From positions 1-57,666 of the forward strand of contig JAFVPB010000003.1 of NCBI GenBank assembly GCA_017505525.1: a DNA stretch of 57,666 bases. Direction: 5' to 3'. The position numbers were made by a program, and so were the translations under genes. Origin of the DNA: Clostridia bacterium. Its GTDB lineage: Bacteria; Bacillota; Clostridia; UMGS1883. Shown one piece after another: positions 54,654 through 57,666 of the stretch. The notes beneath the pieces are model-generated. The model was not told where the DNA came from and ran no database searches. It saw only the letters and a list, made by a program, of their open reading frames with translations. Numbering within the stretch: the stretch's first letter is position 1; each line of letters begins with the position of its first letter.

Positions 54654-55916
54654 ATGAAAGAAAAAATAATACAATTTGGAGAAGGCGGATTTTTAAGAGG
54701 ATTTGCCGATTGGATGATACAAAAGGTTAACGACGAGGCAGATTTTAACGGAAGCATTGTTGTGGTGCAGCCTATTGAAAATGGAATGTGCGATATGCTT
54801 ACAAAGCAAAACTGTGTATACACGCATATCTGCCGTGGCGTTGAGGGTGTTGAAATTCAAAAGAACAACACCATTTCAAGATGCGTAAAGCCTTATGATG
54901 ATTTTGAAGGATATTTAAGCCTTGCTGAAAATCCTGATTTTCGTTTTATTATCTCAAATACAACGGAGGCTGGAATAACTTTTTCGGCGGATGATAAAAT
55001 CACAGATACACCTGCTAAAACTTTCCCCGCGAAACTCACTCAGCTTTTAAAGAAAAGATTTGATTTAAAGCTTAAAGGCTTCGTTTTTCTTCCTTGTGAA
55101 TTAATTGATAAAAACGGAGAAAACCTTAAAAAATGCGTTCTTCAGTATGCCGATTTATGGGATTTGGGAGATGAATTTAAGGCGTGGATTGAAAATGAAA
55201 ATATCTTCTGCAACACTCTTGTTGACCGTATAAACACAGGCTACCCCAAGGACGAAAAAATCGAGCTTGATTACGAGGATAATATGATTAACACCTCTGA
55301 ATATTTCCACCTTTGGGTTATCGAGGGATATAGCGATTTGTTTAAAGAAATTCCGTTTGATAAGTGTGAACTGAATGTAATATTAACGGATAAGCTTGAA
55401 ATGTATCGCACACGTAAGGTTCGTATTTTAAACGGTGCTCACACATCGCTTGTGCCCTATGCTCTTTTAGAGGGCTTTGATACAGTGAAAAGCTGTGTTG
55501 ATGATGAAAAGATGAACGAGCATATAAGAAAATGTGTGTTTGAAGAAATTATCCCCACTCTTGACCTTCCAAAAGAAGAGCTTATCGAATATGCAAACAG
55601 CGTTCTTACAAGATTTGCAAATCCATATATTAAGCACTATCTTTCATCAATCGCGCTCAATAGTGTGAGTAAGTTTAAGGTTAGAGTTCTCCCCTCAATC
55701 ACAGAGTATATAAAGCGTTTTGATAAAATGCCCGAAACTCTTATTTTCTCGTTTGCCAAATTAATTGAGTTCTACAGAACAGATATGACAAACGACGATA
55801 AAGACGTAACTGCTTTTATGAAAACGGCATCTGTTGGCGAAATTTTGAAGAATGAAAAGCTATGGGACGAGGATTTATCATACCTTGAAAGCGAGATAAA
55901 GAAATATGTTGATTAA
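54654..55916 (+). CDS. uxaB: Tagaturonate reductase (altronate oxidoreductase)
   Basis: UxaB reduces D-tagaturonate to D-altronate with NADH, the second step in D-galacturonate breakdown. The 420-aa protein has the polyol/mannitol-dehydrogenase family layout. An N-terminal nucleotide-binding region (QFGEGGFLRGFADWM) is followed by the SNTTEAGI motif, and the catalytic helix region contains RKVRILNGAHTS, with Lys and Asn/His conserved. The specific EAGI and FHLWVIEG segments match UxaB rather than fructuronate reductase. AGGAG precedes the start. It overlaps uxaA by 11 bases. No uronate isomerase (uxaC) is in the window. It probably lies outside. Confidence 0.92.
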   Translation: MKEKIIQFGEGGFLRGFADWMIQKVNDEADFNGSIVVVQPIENGMCDMLTKQNCVYTHICRGVEGVEIQKNNTISRCVKPYDDFEGYLSLAENPDFRFIISNTTEAGITFSADDKITDTPAKTFPAKLTQLLKKRFDLKLKGFVFLPCELIDKNGENLKKCVLQYADLWDLGDEFKAWIENENIFCNTLVDRINTGYPKDEKIELDYEDNMINTSEYFHLWVIEGYSDLFKEIPFDKCELNVILTDKLEMYRTRKVRILNGAHTSLVPYALLEGFDTVKSCVDDEKMNEHIRKCVFEEIIPTLDLPKEELIEYANSVLTRFANPYIKHYLSSIALNSVSKFKVRVLPSITEYIKRFDKMPETLIFSFAKLIEFYRTDMTNDDKDVTAFMKTASVGEILKNEKLWDEDLSYLESEIKKYVD

Positions 55917-57276
55917 TAAACTTGATAACGTTGATGTAAACGTTGAAAACGGCCATAAATATGCGATTTGTGATATTAAAAAAGGCGAGAACATAATCAA
56001 ATATGGTATGCCTATAGGCCATGCCACGGAAGATATTAAAAAGGGCGACCACGTTCACACTCATAATGTGAAAACAAATCTCTCGGGTAAGCTTGAATAT
56101 ACATACAACCACGTAACGTATCCCATTGAGAAAATCGATACTGATATGACGTTTATGGGATATGTGCGTGAAAACGGAAACGTTGGAATACGTAACGATA
56201 TATGGATAGTAAACACAGTTGGTTGCGTTAACAAAACGGCACAGATTTTAGCTGAAAAAACGGGTGCTAAATATTTCCCGCATCCTTTCGGATGTTCTCA
56301 GCTTGGCGACGACCAGACGATTACGCAAACTATTCTTAAAGGAATGGTAAATCATCCGAATGCAGGCGGTGTGCTTGTTTTAGGGCTCGGCTGCGAAAAC
56401 AACAACATTGATGTTTTCAAAAAGGTTTTAGGCTCTTGGGATGATAGCAGAGTGAAGTTCTTAATTGCTCAGGAATATGATGATGAAATAGAAAAGGGCA
56501 TAGAATTAATAAGCGAACTTAAAGAAAATGCAAAAAAATATGAGCGTCAGAGAGTTAGCGTATCAAAGCTTAAGGTAGGATTGAAATGCGGAGGAAGCGA
56601 TGGCTTCTCGGGCATTACTGCAAACCCGCTTGTTGGAAGATTTTGCGATAAGCACACATCGATGAATGGTAGCTGCGTGCTTACGGAAGTTCCCGAAATG
56701 TTTGGAGCAGAACAGCTTTTAATGCAGAGATGCGAAAGCGAAGAGATTTTTGATAAAACAGTAAAGCTTATAAATAACTTTAAGGATTACTACACACGCC
56801 ACAATCAGGTTATATATGAAAATCCATCGCCCGGTAATAAAAACGGCGGTATAACAACTCTTGAGGAAAAATCACTTGGTTGCGTACAAAAAGGTGGCTT
56901 ATCTCCTGTAGTAGATGTACTTGACTATGGTGATACAATAACAAAATCAGGTCTTTCGCTTTTAAACGGACCGGGTAATGATATTGTTGCAGTAACAAAT
57001 CTTATGGCTGCAGGCGCACACATAATCCTCTTTACAACGGGCAGAGGAACACCGCTTGGTGCACCTGTTCCCACAATAAAGATTTCGACAAACAAAGCTC
57101 TTGCCGAGAGAAAGAAAAACTGGATTGATTTCGATGCAAGTCCAATGCTTGAAAACATTGATTTAACGGATGATTTGTATAATTTCGTTATAGAAATTGC
57201 TGAAGGCAAGAAAGCCAAGAACGAGTTTAACGGCTATGAAGAGATATCTATTTTTAAGGATGGAGTAACTCTGTGA
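55906..57276 (+). CDS. uxaA: Altronate dehydratase
   Basis: UxaA dehydrates D-altronate to 2-keto-3-deoxygluconate in galacturonate catabolism. The 456-aa protein joins the small N-terminal SAF domain (about 1-95, with GHATEDIKKGDHVHTHN, whose His residues bind metal) to the large catalytic UxaA domain (FPHPFGCSQLGDDQ, LKCGGSDGFSGITANP, FTTGRGTPLGAPVPTIK). It is slightly shorter than the E. coli enzyme but has all main blocks. The start overlaps the end of uxaB, indicating coupled translation. The ribosome site is weak, consistent with coupling. It is followed 27 bases later by rhaA. Confidence 0.93.
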   Translation: MLINKLDNVDVNVENGHKYAICDIKKGENIIKYGMPIGHATEDIKKGDHVHTHNVKTNLSGKLEYTYNHVTYPIEKIDTDMTFMGYVRENGNVGIRNDIWIVNTVGCVNKTAQILAEKTGAKYFPHPFGCSQLGDDQTITQTILKGMVNHPNAGGVLVLGLGCENNNIDVFKKVLGSWDDSRVKFLIAQEYDDEIEKGIELISELKENAKKYERQRVSVSKLKVGLKCGGSDGFSGITANPLVGRFCDKHTSMNGSCVLTEVPEMFGAEQLLMQRCESEEIFDKTVKLINNFKDYYTRHNQVIYENPSPGNKNGGITTLEEKSLGCVQKGGLSPVVDVLDYGDTITKSGLSLLNGPGNDIVAVTNLMAAGAHIILFTTGRGTPLGAPVPTIKISTNKALAERKKNWIDFDASPMLENIDLTDDLYNFVIEIAEGKKAKNEFNGYEEISIFKDGVTL

Positions 57277-57303
57277 GTTTTATATAATGAAAGGAGAATA
57301 ATT

Positions 57304-57666
57304 ATGGACAGATATACAACTGCAAAGGAAACATATGCAAAATTAGGTGTGGATACAGAAAAGGCGCTTGAAACGATAAAAAATGTGCCCATATCGATGC
57401 ACTGTTGGCAAGGCGATGATGTTATTGGATTTGATAGCATTGGTTCTCTTACAGGTGGCATACAAACAACGGGTAATTATCCGGGCAGAGCAAGAAATCC
57501 CGAGGAACTTATGGCAGATTTAGACAAGGCGATGAGCCTTATCCCCGGTAAAAAGAAGATTAATGTTCACGCTTGCTACGCTGTATTTAACGGAGAAAAA
57601 GCAGAACGTGATGCCCTTAGGCCTGAACATTTCAAAGCATGGGTAGACTTTGCAAAGGAAAGAGGA
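57304..57666 (+). CDS. rhaA: L-rhamnose isomerase, 5' part (cut by window end)
   Basis: The reading frame opens at 57304 after AAGGAG and runs off the window, giving 121 residues. They match the N-terminus of RhaA, the enzyme converting L-rhamnose to L-rhamnulose: [51 protein letters not shown] and [16 protein letters not shown]. The MHCWQGDDV and TGGIQ-x-TGNYPG blocks are diagnostic. Its linkage to uxaB and uxaA shows joint use of galacturonate and rhamnose, the alternating backbone sugars of rhamnogalacturonan I. rhaB and rhaD probably follow outside the window. Confidence 0.94.
   Translation, partial: MDRYTTAKETYAKLGVDTEKALETIKNVPISMHCWQGDDVIGFDSIGSLTGGIQTTGNYPGRARNPEELMADLDKAMSLIPGKKKINVHACYAVFNGEKAERDALRPEHFKAWVDFAKERG

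Noticed and set aside
55935-55948. TGTAAACGTTGAAA, a cre-like site for CcpA
   Set aside because: It lacks the final CA of the consensus and lies inside the uxaA coding start. Chance similarity is likely.

Overview
The window is about 57.7 kb of AT-rich DNA from a low-GC Gram-positive bacterium, most likely a gut or rumen Clostridia member. Support comes from sigma-A type promoters, strong AGGAGG ribosome sites, HPr with both His15 and Ser46, Firmicute lipoprotein signals, SLH (S-layer homology) cell-wall anchors, and a YesM/YesN two-component pair next to an LplB/YtcP-type sugar importer. Surface-displayed SLH proteins beside pectin catabolism recall Monoglobus-like pectin specialists, but that placement is inference.

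Region 1 (1-7,341) is mostly housekeeping: a reverse-strand CDP-alcohol phosphatidyltransferase, then forward HPr, a secreted ComEC-like metallo-beta-lactamase lipoprotein, a flavodoxin-fold oxidoreductase, MurD, and three tandem M42 aminopeptidases. Region 2 (7,384-8,390) is a five-tRNA cluster (Val, Asp, Phe, Gly, Cys) behind a perfect consensus promoter. It is followed by two diverged copies of a ~230-bp element made of a terminator hairpin plus a string of tiny hairpins joined by an AGCTAAAT linker. Region 3 (8,391-8,982) holds only gene remnants and hairpins.

Region 4 (8,983-57,666) is a large locus that fits use of rhamnogalacturonan or pectin. A divergent pair (CE4-like deacetylase, SGNH hydrolase) faces a GH28 polygalacturonase-family enzyme. 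Then come a YesN/YesM two-component system, two sugar ABC permeases and a binding lipoprotein (no ATPase), and three consecutive SLH-type proteins, one of them an anchored TIM-barrel candidate hydrolase. After these lie secreted LamG-like/Ig-like repeat proteins, a second, unanchored TIM-barrel paralogue, and three large cytoplasmic hydrolases (GH67/GH20-like, GH106-like, DUF4450-like). The rest are a DUF4886 SGNH fusion, an amidohydrolase, a CapA-like protein, an alpha/beta esterase and a secreted metallophosphatase. Past a terminator, uxaB, uxaA and the start of rhaA give catabolism of galacturonate and rhamnose, the two backbone sugars of rhamnogalacturonan I.

The working model is that surface and secreted proteins bind and cut the polymer, and the ABC system imports oligosaccharides. 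Cytoplasmic hydrolases and esterases then release the monomers, and UxaB/UxaA/RhaA feed them into central metabolism. Three promoters (GH28, the YesN-like regulator itself, and the 49,180 gene) share phased copies of a TTTACAAGTG-like repeat at the same distance from the -10 box. This is a likely operator for the YesN-like regulator.
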